From: Litoditis marina
Taxonomy: Eukaryota > Nematoda > Chromadorea > Rhabditida > Rhabditidae
DNA: 64,000 bases
Assembly: GCA_964036275.1 (NCBI GenBank)
Contig: OZ038438.1
Span: forward strand, 15,607,720 to 15,671,719
Reading direction: 5' to 3'
Part shown: piece after piece, positions 1-10,670 of the stretch
Layout: every line of letters starts with the position of its first letter
How positions within the stretch are numbered: position 1 is the first letter of the stretch
Notes under the pieces: generated by a model
Databases searched by the model: none
Told to the model about the DNA's origin: nothing
Seen by the model: the letters and a program-made list of their open reading frames with translations, nothing else
Program-made: the position numbers and the translations under genes

Positions 1-114
1 CTTCTTCACATTTAATTCCCCATTTGACAATTTCCGGAAGAGTATTTGTCAGGTCGTCAAGTAATCAAATAGTTGTATATTTGGTAGTTGGTGCGCATCT
101 CTTTAGTAATTTAG

Positions 115-3100
115 ATTTGCTTGTCCTGATTTGACGTCGAAGGAAGGTTATTGGGCGAAGGCGCTTCCGGAACGCTATTCGGTTGAAGGCAATATTCTGC
201 ATTTTCACGTTACTGCTGATGGAGAACTATTCTACGGCATTAATGGAACACAGAAGGTTAGTGTGTTATATTTCGAAGTGAACTTTTCGTATGTTTAATA
301 AAGAACATGGGCGCATAATTAAAGTAGTTAGATGAAATAGTCTTTGAGTAAGTACACAAAAAAGCTGTCGTGATCGCATGACTTCCATTTTTCGTTCAAA
401 CCCCAATGACTCTTAGTACGGTGAGCCGTGAATTCGAGTTTCGTGTAACTTTTATGTCCTTCTCACGTAAGAAGTTTTTTTTACAGGGTGTCTTCCTTGT
501 TGGTATCAACACGTCTCTTCCTCTATGGATCATCATTGACATATATGGTAACAGTGTTGCTGTGGAATTTGTTGGTTAGTCGACTTGTATTTTTTTGTCT
601 GATATCAATCTATTCTCCATTGGCAAATAGCAAATTTTACGTGTAGTTTCAGTAATTGAGATGAGTAACGCAGGAAAATACAATAGTGTAGAGAAAAACT
701 GTCATGGAGCATCGTGTTATGTTTCTTGGCTGAATTTTGCTTTAACCTGGCACTGAAATAATAATTTCTAATTTCATCACCAGAGCTCTGTGCTCGTGCG
801 TAAAACATCCCCCTATTTCAATACTGACCGATGTTCGCTTCTGTCAGATTTCATTCGACACATAGTTATTTTTGGAACCACTTTTGAGAACTCATGAGCA
901 GTGACGAAAATACAAGTATTCCGTATTTTTAGCTACATATAGGTTAATGTTTGGTGTTTTTTGTTGTTTACGTATGTTTGCGCTCTTGCAGACCCAGCAG
1001 AGTTCGATCCTGCGCGGAGTACGCGACCATCCACTTTGAATCGATCCACCGCTAGTAGTGTAAGCTCAGGAATTGTCAACCCCTCGCACGATGTATCCTC
1101 TGATCTCAGTTCGCTCCATATTACACAACCGACTACATCAAATAGTAAGTTCTTCATTTTCCAATGTTGATAATTTGACTTCACTGAAATGACTGAAACT
1201 GTTGGATTAGAGTTGGATTTGGAATATTTGGATTCCGTTATCCTTGTTAAATGTTATGTTTACTTGTCAGGATCTCTGGATACTGTTCGCTTTCATCATG
1301 TTACGGGACGTCATATCACTCTAAATTCTGGTCGTCATATTGCGGAGCGAAGTGAGCAAGAGTACACTCAAGGCTATGTTTTTACCGAGCGACCCATCCC
1401 CAATAACGAAAAGATTATTGTGCAGGTCAGTTCTATCAAGTGTATTTTTTCTTTACTCTTACTCATGCCAGGTCAGAACAAGCTACTTCGGTTCGCTTTT
1501 TTAAAACTTAATATTCTATTTTATGAGAAAGTTTGCGTGAAATCTGGTGCCGTGGTTTCCAGTAAACTTATTTTAGCGTACTGACAAATTCCTCGATTCC
1601 TTCAAACACTTACCATATGAAGGAACATTATTCTGTCCCTTTTTTTCTGATTGGTTATGGAATATGTACTCTCCAGGTTCTATCTGTTCAACAACTTTAC
1701 AATGGCGGTTTGGCGTTTGGTGTCACATGTTGTGATCCATCGACACTCCGTTCTGCCGATTTACCTGATGATTCTTCCGATTTGATCGAGGTACATATTC
1801 ATATACGGTTCATTTCATTCCAATGTATTCATTTTATCGAAATAACGTTTTTATTAGAATTTAATTTTTCCTTTCAACGACACATCAGTTATGTCTGACT
1901 ATTCATCAAAATTTTCCCATTTCCCGTCAAGTACGTGCAATTATTGTGCATTTGATTTTTTTAAATTAAAAATTTGTTCAGGTTCGGGTCTTTTTCTATT
2001 TTTTCTGGCTACTTAGTTAATGCTGTGAACGAACAGTAACAGTTGCTCTAGCTTTTTTCATGTTTACCCTCTTTGCATTGCAGTTTCCGGACTACTGGGT
2101 TGGAATAAAGGACATTGCTTTGCAGCCCAAGGCCAACAGCATTTTGAGTTTTTGGATTACGGATGGAGGTAGGTGGAGTTGTGTCACATCGCCGAGGGAC
2201 TTATTTTTTGGTTTTCCTATCAATAGCAACTCTATCTTGTTTATGTCGCTTTCTATTTGCAACAATACCACGTCGTTATTAAACAATTAGGTGATCTCCA
2301 AACTCAAATCCAATATAAAACAATATAAAACATCATTTTAAGGTGAGGTGAAATTTGAAAAGGATACAAGTGGTTCTCGAACTATTCTTCATGTGGATAA
2401 CACTCTCCCATTGTACATGTGGTTCGACTGTTATGGATCTACGCAATCGATCAAAATGCTAGGTATGTTTTGTCTGTATTTCGAATTGAAAATGTGAATA
2501 ATGGAACAAGTGAGAACTATAGTTTGGTACATAGTTATAGTACCTAGTCGATTCGATTCAATTTCAGGATCATCCAATCTGACGCGGTCGTTGCCACCTC
2601 CCGCTCGACCCGTGTCAACGTCAACTGGGACTCGAACTGGTGCCCTTCCAGTGTTACCCAATACGACCAGACGGTATTCTATTTTTTCTTTTGGAAAGTG
2701 GTTTATTTAGGTTTTATTTTTTCTACCACGGAGTTGCTCTTTTTTTTTCTTACAGTGCTCCTGCTGCTCCTTCGCGTCGGTCTGAAGCCATCACACAACC
2801 TTTGAGAGTGAACTGTTAGTTATTGCATCTTGTTCAAATTGTTTTATTGTTTCGGAATATTACCATGAACCAAGACTATTTTTCGGTTCTAATGCCCTGT
2901 TTAGTGAATTTCGAATTCATTGGAACTTTTGAACCGGTTTAGCCTAGGTGATTTCAGTTACACTATAGATTATTTCCGTAAATTCACAATTTCAGTGCGG
3001 AATGCTCCGTCTTCTCCGATCATCAATGACGATATGGAGTTAGGTATGTCATTTTATTTATTGAATGCATGTTGAATAAGACACCTTTGTTTAGAACTGC

Positions 3101-4238
3101 GGCTGCAAAACTTGGTGCCCCCGTTGCCTCCGCGTCGAACAATCGACGATCTATTGGGTACAATGACCGTCCAGATGCCCACTCATAGTGCCAGCACAGG
3201 AACATCTACGGCCACCTCTCGACCACCCCCCATTACTCCACGAACGGTATTACCTTTCGTTGTCGACTCACAATTAGTTTCTAGTTTCAACACTACAGTC
3301 ACGTTGATATAATAATAATAATAATAATAATCTTTTGTGGCAACTATTTCAGCGGCCTGTTACTTTTATTCATTGTAGTACAACCGAGACAGTGTGAGAT
3401 TAAAGTTGGATATCACATGGAATTTGTTATGAGAATTAGATTGAATGTATCTATTGATTTCAGCCCCATTCTGTGTCCTCGCCGTCTTTCCTGTTGCCGA
3501 CTCCGCCTTCCCGTCCCCCTCCCCCCACTCCGACTGGTATCTCATCAGTAGCATCTAGTACAACGGCTCCTCTACCACCACATTCTTCCGTGAGTGCTTC
3601 CAGCAGGGTTTTGTTCTCGTTTTCTCCTTCGGGGTTTGTTTTTGGGAGGTTTCCTGTTCCCCACATGAAAGTTATCATTACAGTAATAGTTATTATTGCT
3701 GAGTTAGTTTTTAGTTGTTGTTCTGAAAGCCTTTTCGGGTGGAATTCCTACGTGGGTAGTATTTATCGGATTCATGGTTGTTTTTGTTAGGTGTCGAGCT
3801 CGTCAACAAGTCGTACATCTGTCTACGAAGTGCCGAAACGTACGACAAGCGTCTCATCTGCTCCCGTGACAACGAACACTTCCAGTGCGAGTCAAGGAGC
3901 AGAAGAACTGGATGGGGATGATGAATGCACGGTGAGTCTTCCATTTAGTTGTGTTGTCAAATATACCGCATTATTTAATTATCTCCATGTGTATGATCCT
4001 GGTGTCACGTACATAGTCTGGATACAACGTAATGTAATTGAACATTTACTGCGTCTCAATCATTTGACAATTCATGTATTTTCAGGTTTGTATGTCAGCT
4101 CGAATCAATAGTGTCATCTACACATGTGGACATATGTGTATGTGCTATGAGTGTGCACAACAGACCTTCGCTTCTACAGGACAATGTCCTTTGTGCCGGT
4201 GCGCGATTAAGGACGTCATCAAGTGTTTCAAATCTTGA
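115..4238 (+). CDS. neur: Neuralized-like E3 ubiquitin ligase (5' end outside window)
   Basis: Fourteen exons: 115-256, 487-574, 992-1144, 1271-1425, 1677-1790, 2084-2168, 2343-2462, 2568-2673, 2756-2814, 2996-3043, 3095-3246, 3464-3589, 3791-3931, 4086-4238. All join in frame and give 546 residues to the stop. Exons 1-2 encode the second half of a first NHR domain (GYWAKALPERY, LPLWIIIDIYG). Exons 4-7 encode a complete second NHR domain (RFHHVTGRHI, GGLAFGVTCCDP, ILSFWITDGG, LPLYMWFDCYG). A Pro/Ser/Thr-rich linker follows in exons 8-13. The last exon, with the end of exon 13, carries a C-terminal RING (ECTVCMSARINSVIY, CGHMCMCYECA, CPLCRCAI). Neuralized proteins ubiquitinate Delta/Jagged ligands at the membrane and drive their endocytosis in Notch signalling. 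The two-NHR-plus-RING order matches the family. The start and the first half of NHR1 lie left of the window. Confidence 0.93.
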
Positions 4239-4851
4239 ACATTTTCGCTTCCAGTCTTGCTTTTTCAACATTCACTCGTGCTTTTTGTATTTGAACGGGT
4301 ATTTGATGTTGTAAGTTGTATTTATTTCAACTTCAGCAAACTGTTATGACCAGTTTATGCACCTTTGTAGCATTCATCTTTGTACCATTCACCTTTGTAC
4401 CATATTTGTTATATGCGAATATTTATTGAGATATTCTGTGAATTTATTTTGCTCTGCCTGATTACATTTATTTTTGAAGTATATAGGTAAAGAAAAGTGT
4501 ATAGGTAAAACCGGTTTAATTATGCTCTTTCTCTTTGAGGAGATGGAAATTCATGCCTAGTCTTATAGTGTAAATATGTTTTTTCGCGCCATAGTTGCCT
4601 TATCCTCAATTCATTAACCTAATGAAGTTTTATTGCTTACTTTTTGGTGTGAAAGATACAAACAAACAACAATTTTGTCTAGAATTAGTAAGTTTGGACA
4701 GCTTTCAAAGAAATAAATCACCTAATGAAAATGACAAGATAGGTGACTTGCAACTCTGCGAGAAAACTAATGCATTTGCCACCCTCATATATTTACAACA
4801 TAGATTTGCAGCTTTGCCGCCTTTTATAACTATTCTTTTTTATATTTGTAG

Positions 4852-5345
4852 CTGCCAAAGAATCTTGTCAGTGGTTCTGTCAATATACTGGTTCCAAAAT
4901 CAGGTAAAGTTATTATTTGCGATTACCTATCAAATATATCTCCGCTTCACCACTTATTGACAGATCGCGGTGGACAAATCAGCCAGACGCAGCAATGAAA
5001 CGGTTGAGCTGCGTTTGTAGTTGGTAGTTTGGACCGAGTATGCTTTAGCCGTCGTTCGAATATTCTGCTGTGTATGGAGATACAACTGCAACTCAGGATT
5101 ACACTTACGCAGTGGTATGGATGTGTTTAAACTACGAGGTGAAACAACAACTCTAGCGGACTGACTCGTAATACTCAAACGCGTTTGTTAAGAAATTTGT
5201 TAATTTGCAATACGCGAAAACCGGACCGGAAATTGATACTAAGAATGTAATGTGTTGCTTTCAGGATCTCCATGAGAGTATTGTATTGTGGGAAGGATCG
5301 AAGCAGCTCATAAAGGAATCTAAAAATGGCTGCTGTTCACAATGA
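4852..5345 (+). other. Possible terminal exon pair of an unknown gene
   Basis: A segment at 4852-4903 sits between an acceptor-like TTTGTAG and a strong donor (CAG|GTAAAG). An acceptor TTGCTTTCAG precedes 5265. Joining them keeps a frame open to a stop at 5343-5345, with a short Glu/Lys/Ser-containing tail (DLHESIVLWEGSKQL). I recognise no domain and no upstream exon, so this may be chance. Confidence 0.15.
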
Positions 5346-5647
5346 AGTAATATTCACAAATGCCAAACCAAAAACATCAGTCGATGGAGAATCTTCTCCA
5401 ACTAATTCCACAAATTGTACAATTAGGAGCAATATGGAAGTTCATAATAATCGACGCCCTTGGTTTGTCAGTTGAACACCAAGCGAGAAGTTTTCCACGT
5501 TTCCTGGGGTAAATGATGGGGTGAGATAGGAACAACTTAACTCGAGAAGCGGGTACTTACCCAACCATACCGCGAACCAGTCTTTATAGCTGTGAAATGC
5601 CCGGTTTTCGTCCAGTCAGAGTGATTTTGTTTGCCGTTCGAACTGTA

Positions 5648-5749
5648 CACTGAAGAACCGCGCGATTACAGTACCGCGTTGCCGGTTCCAACTGAGCGGT
5701 TCCGTTCTCCAGTGGTTGGCGGCGTGGTAAAGGAGCCGGTTCTTCAGTG
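5648..5749. repeat. 102-bp palindromic mini-element (MITE candidate)
   Basis: Perfect 13-bp inverted repeats, CACTGAAGAACCG at 5648-5660 and its reverse complement at 5737-5749, bound a GC-richer 76-bp core. The core holds further CCGGTTCC/GCGGTTCC words that could fold. No clear target-site duplication is visible in the flanks. The ends resemble those of the elements at 45661-52268 and 56429-56551 (CTCTGAAG). Confidence 0.5.
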
Positions 5750-6463
5750 CAAATTAGTCAGATCTCGGATATATCAGAAAATTTAGTTACGTTCGATTAC
5801 TGTTATTTTTTATTGGATTCAATCACGCGAACCTTTCAGAAAGACCACCTAGTTTTGGTATAATTATGGACGGTAGGAAGTGTTCCCAATCTAGAAAATT
5901 TCAATGTTGTCATCTTTATACGATTAATTGTACCGATTTGGTATGTTGAAGTGAATGTGATTTGCCCTGCCCCATTCTATCATTTCTGTTATGTAATTAA
6001 GTTTTATTTATCGCTTTATTCTCAATCTCAAATATAAATTACAAGTGATCAACAAATAGTGTTGAAGCCAATAAACTGACCCACACCCTTCAACGAAATA
6101 ACACAGGTTGCGAACAATCAATCGAAACGAAAATATTCAATTTTCCAATCCGAATGATTTTTAATACTACACATCGCACATGCTCGAGGATTGAATATTA
6201 CAATGTTCGTATCATTGCATTTCTGCTGCGAGGCACGTGGCTTTTCTTATCATCAAATGACTAAACGATTTCATTCATTTACTTATTTTATTTATTATAC
6301 ACAAAACATGCAAAGAAAAAATGAATATAGGTAGAAATCGATCGAGACTATGACAACAAAAGTCTCGTTTCTCTTCTGAGAGCAAATAAATTTAAAGTAA
6401 AGGATTCTTGTCTTATCTCCGAATAAACATAGCTTGTGAGTATTGGAATATGTAGTGTGTAGA

Positions 6464-6935
6464 TCAGGGGTCAGTCAGTGTCCGTGCACAAAAGCTAAAT
6501 ACATACTTGACAATATTATTGTTCTGTAAAATGTGTAGCGAAAAACGGTTAGAAACAATACAGCCTGAAGACTCCTTACTTACTGATATATCTGTGCAGT
6601 CTCCCTCCATAGTTTGAGAACGATCGATGATTACCATTACAATAACGTTTCCTCTCCTCGTTTTGTGCAGATTGAAACACATCAGTGGAGGCATTATTTG
6701 GAGTTTAGCAAAATAGGCAACATCTCGTAGTTTTGCGTAGCGTCCCACACCAAAGATCTCGGTTCTATCAGCAGTTAAATCACCGGTCAGGTTGACGTTG
6801 AAATGACCACAGTGCCAAGAACTCGCGTGGGAAATATATTCGCATGTTCTCCAATTCAGGGAAAACTGTTTCGAAAGTGACTTCCCAAAAGAACAGTCAA
6901 TGAAAGTATCTATGTCTATTTCTTCGAAGTGTTAG
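6464..6935 (-). other. Possible 3' exons of an unknown minus-strand gene
   Basis: An open segment running down to 6584 ends at a strong donor (TCA|GTAAGTAAGG). A good acceptor (CATTTTACAG) precedes 6523, and the joined frame runs 19 more codons to a stop at 6464-6466. The encoded stretch looks protein-like (LNWRTCEYISHASSW, GHFNVNLTGDLTADR, with an N-glycosylation sequon). The upstream boundary is uncertain, I recognise no family, and open runs of this length also occur by chance at this base composition. Confidence 0.25.
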
Positions 6936-8915
6936 GGCTAGTGTTGTCTTAGCGAAGAAGCTGTCTGTTTTCAGATAACGCTGTAGTTTCGAGACTGAAC
7001 CAGTTTGTACAATAGGAAGCGTTGCGAGGTCGTTCTAGTTGTCTGTTTTATTTCTCAAGAGTTGTCGAGTTGTCACATTTGGAATGGAAGATTATTACTG
7101 AGTTATTAGAAACTGGTTTTCAGTGGTAATTTTGAGGAACTAATCACTTGGCAATGACGGTTGCTCAGCTTAGCTCTTTAGTGCATGTAGTTCGAAAATC
7201 CTTTTCCGAACATCTTTGGGAAAGTGTTGTTGTTCGGTTAGACGTTTCAAAATTGTTCATCCCCTATATCACCTTTTTGTGCATTTTATATCCTCTTGCG
7301 ACATGACCCCCGTCGATAACCCCCATTAGGAGACTACCGAAAAGGTGTTCCGAACGGGTTGCCTGGTTTAGGTCAGTGACTGTTTTTGTCTGACAGCCAT
7401 GTGACTACTTTGACTACTTCCCTGTTCATTAACATCCAAACACAAATACAAATACTTACGTACCGACGGGAATTATGGCTGGAATGAAAATCGACTTTTG
7501 CTGTCTTGACTAAAATGTTTCTGTTTTCCCCCGAATCGTTGTCTCCATGAAATGTTCCGACTAAACGCGATTTCGTTATGTATAGGTCGGGTTTGTGAAA
7601 ATTGAGTCCTATCCCCGCGTCTATGGGCACGTAGAATGTGAATTGAGAATCACTGGTCACAAATTTGAAAATTTCAAGAAATATCTCGGCTTATAGTTTG
7701 GTTTCCGTGCGCTTACTGACACAAATAATCTCAAGTACTTCTGCGTAAAGTTGACTTCTGCATTTGGCGAAACTTGGACGAAGAGAAGGCGAAGAGAACA
7801 AAACATGAGTGAAGGTTCGGTCTGTCATTAGCCCTTAGCTTCAACTCCTGCTTGCAGCTCTCTCGTCTTAGCTTCATATTATGAAGCCAACCTAGCCCTG
7901 TTACTTCAAGTTCTGTCAAATCTTAGGGTGAAAACGATTTTCAAGCTCCTGTTTTGTGAGGTGACCTTTGAATTTGAACAGCAATGAGCCGATACAGAAA
8001 TAATAAATGTTTTCCGTTTTGAAAAACAAATACCGTTATTCCATGATGAATGTGAAACCCGACTGCTACTTGAAACAGCAAAGTAGAATTTAAGTGTTCA
8101 ATACAAGTTATGTTACTGGACATTGCACAAGTGTAACGATCGCGGTCAAGGCTGTTTAACTCACAACGAGATATCGGTCATCTCACAGCAGAACCGTTCA
8201 CCCATGTTTTATTGTGTGTTTGTCTGATATTAACATCTACTAACGGCTAGTAGACCACGCAGGACTATATAAGAACAAATCAAAGGAGCCGTCATTTAAA
8301 AAAAACGAGGCACACCGTATATACAGATTACTGCCTAACAAGTTGTCTGTTAAGACGAAAACTTGTAGTTAAACACCATATATAATGATGTGGTGAGGAT
8401 TGTTTGAGTGAGACTGGCAACATATACAGTTCCAAAATATGGCAGCTTGTTACATAAAGAGAGAACTCCTTAAATTTATTGTAATTTTGTAACCCTGCGT
8501 GTTCTTCAGATTGGTTTTTGATGCGTATCTGGGAGTGTGACCAGGTTTATAAATATAGCTGCTCTCTCGAAAAGAATGGCGTAATTCAGGTGACTGCGAC
8601 CTTGGGTGAACGATAAATCATTAGAAAGAAAAGAGAACCATTTGTTCTTTGTATATAATGTGTCACTCCATCATCTCTCTTTGTTATCTCTCGTACAATG
8701 TTGCCGATTCGCTCAGTTTAATTACTCTACTCTACTTTATGTACTAGAACTAAATGTAATGAAAATGTAATGTAAGCGAACTGTAGCGTTCGTACATTTT
8801 TTCATTACCTATTGTTACATTTTTACGCGTTTTTCATTGTACATTAGGCTAGAAATCTGGTTGTTTTCGGTGATTTGTGTTTCTGGTGTTATTCGAGTGA
8901 TAGAAAACAACATGT

Positions 8916-9484
8916 TCAGCTCTGCATAATCGAGCCAAAACCCAGCTCAAAAGCTAAAAGAAGAAATGATATATAAATGCACTGTTTGTCATAGTCATAG
9001 TTTTCTTTTCTGTCATCGTTCAAAGAGCGTTCGCGTGTTTCACCCAATACAGTACGGTAACGAGAACCTTTGGAAATAACCAAATACCTAAAGATGCAAA
9101 AGGCCATTGTCAGAACTATTTCATGACGCTCTACGACACCTTTTTACTAGAATTCTCTTAACACCATCACATACTTTGTGAGGGATAAGATTTGTTTTCG
9201 ACATACCATTTATTCAATTCCTGCCGGTTCATGAACGCATCGAAATCTCGACAAATGATGCGTTGCAATACTCCTGATGCTTTTTCAAATCTATTCCCCG
9301 TTACAAAACGTGTTATTTGTTCATTTGCTAATGTTTGAACAATTGTCGTGGCCTGGTTCCACACTACGATTGACAAAGAAGATTTTTTGGCAAGTACAGT
9401 GACTGACAGATAGAAACAACGAAATCGGAAACATCGAAACAATGATGTGGTGGCATATAAGTACAGTGTGAATGGTTCTACCAC
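8916..9484 (-). other. Possible two-exon minus-strand gene, unknown
   Basis: A frame open from an ATG at 9482-9484 to a donor at 9207 (AAATG|GTATGTCG) joins in phase to 9087-8916 after an acceptor CATCTTTAG, giving a stop at 8916-8918. The predicted product has an amphipathic central part (TTIVQTLANEQITRF), a charged middle and a hydrophobic C-terminus (CIYISFLLLAFELGFG). No known family is recognised, and I saw no splice acceptor next to this ATG, unlike the confident genes. Treat it as a candidate only. Confidence 0.25.
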
Positions 9485-9744
9485 CGTAGCGACCCCTCGT
9501 TAACCTCATCAGATAACCTCATGAACAAAATCTCGTCCACTTATCATGGGATTTTATTTGCTGCTATTCTAAAACATTGAAACTGTTTCCAAACTATTAC
9601 GCTTTCACCCACAATTTTCACTTTCAACCCTTCATCATTTTCTGAGAAGTAAATTTTCTCTCCTACATTCTTGTTCTCATCGTTGATTTTCCATTTTTAA
9701 AGTATATACTCTCGTAAAAAGTTTGTACTTATCAAATTTCAGTC

Positions 9745-10670
9745 ATGAGATCCATCGTCCACCTGGCCTTGATAGCCACTCTGTCTTTGGTAAGTGAAGT
9801 GAAACCAGTTCCCAAAGTTCTGACCGATAAACTAAGTACAGCCAACAGTTCCAACAAAGTAGTACACTTTTTGGCGGTACTTGATACAACCGTTCAATGA
9901 TGTCATTTCTAACTCATAAACACACCAAAACTTACAAATAGAGATGTTCATGTTACAGGTCGCCGCAAAGCCCGGAAAGAATGTAACGGATCAGATAATG
10001 AAGGAAATTAACGATCACAAGGTAATATCAAAGTGAATCGAGTTCAGACTGGCGGAAATATAAAATCAATGCTTTGCGAAAAGGACTAAAATTGAACTTT
10101 TTATTGTTCTAGAAGCTATCGTATGTCTTGGATTTTCAATCGATTCGCATCAAAATTTAGTTAAGCTTCCTCTTTCAGGTAATGGTATACAGCAAAACAT
10201 ACTGTCCATACAGCATGCGATTGAAACACATGCTTTCCGCCTATGAAATCAACGATATGGAAGTGAAGGAACTCGATTTAGACCCAAAAATGAGAGAAAT
10301 GCAGGTTTGCTTTCAATCATAATAATATATGCCTACTTTTCTATTTTTCTCACAGTTTCAAACTTGTAGATTGCTTCAATACCGATACAATAGTAATATG
10401 GCTGTGTAGTTTCGCCAACTAGTGTGAGCGTTATCGCACGAACGAAATAACTGAGAGGTCCACTCAGTTCATACTTATAGATAACATTTGATGCAAATAG
10501 AGCATAGTCTACATTATTTGTTTAAGGAGGTGTTGAATACGCTCTCTGGCCGTACTACCGTACCCCAACTGTTCATTGAGGGAAAGTTCGTTGGAGGTCA
10601 TGACGAGACGCGGGCTATGGAAGACGCCGGGAAGCTACAGCCGATGCTAGAGAAGGCTCATGCTTTGTGA
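9745..10670 (+). CDS. glrx: Glutaredoxin with signal peptide
   Basis: Four exons (9745-9789, 9959-10021, 10179-10304, 10527-10670) encode 125 residues. Exon 1 is a hydrophobic leader (MRSIVHLALIATLSL), so the protein probably enters the secretory pathway. The rest is a classic dithiol glutaredoxin: active site YCPYS in exon 3, cis-Pro TVPQLFI, and the glutathione-binding GGHDE motif. It would reduce disulfides or glutathione mixed disulfides with glutathione as electron donor. The last intron ends in AAG (TTTGTTTAAG|GAG) rather than CAG; this gives the family-consistent join MQ-EVLNTLSG, whereas the TAG acceptor 27 nt upstream breaks the frame. A 3' splice site lies 2 nt before the ATG. Most animal glutaredoxins are cytosolic or mitochondrial, so the leader is notable. 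Confidence 0.9.

Larger units (their letters stand above)
4239..8915. other. Intergenic, mostly unassigned
   Basis: No confidently recognised gene between the Neuralized stop and about 8.9 kb. It is AT-rich unique-looking sequence with one palindromic mini-element (5648-5749) and a few open exon-like segments listed separately (4852-5345 on plus; 6464 to about 6935 on minus). Two further minus-strand open segments near 7455-7680 and 7265-7350 end at good donor sites, but I could not join them in frame to any neighbour. Confidence 0.5.

Noticed and set aside
4595..4960. 121-codon open frame on the plus strand
   Set aside because: No family features; starts of this length are expected by chance at this base composition. 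Only its end overlaps a possible exon listed separately.
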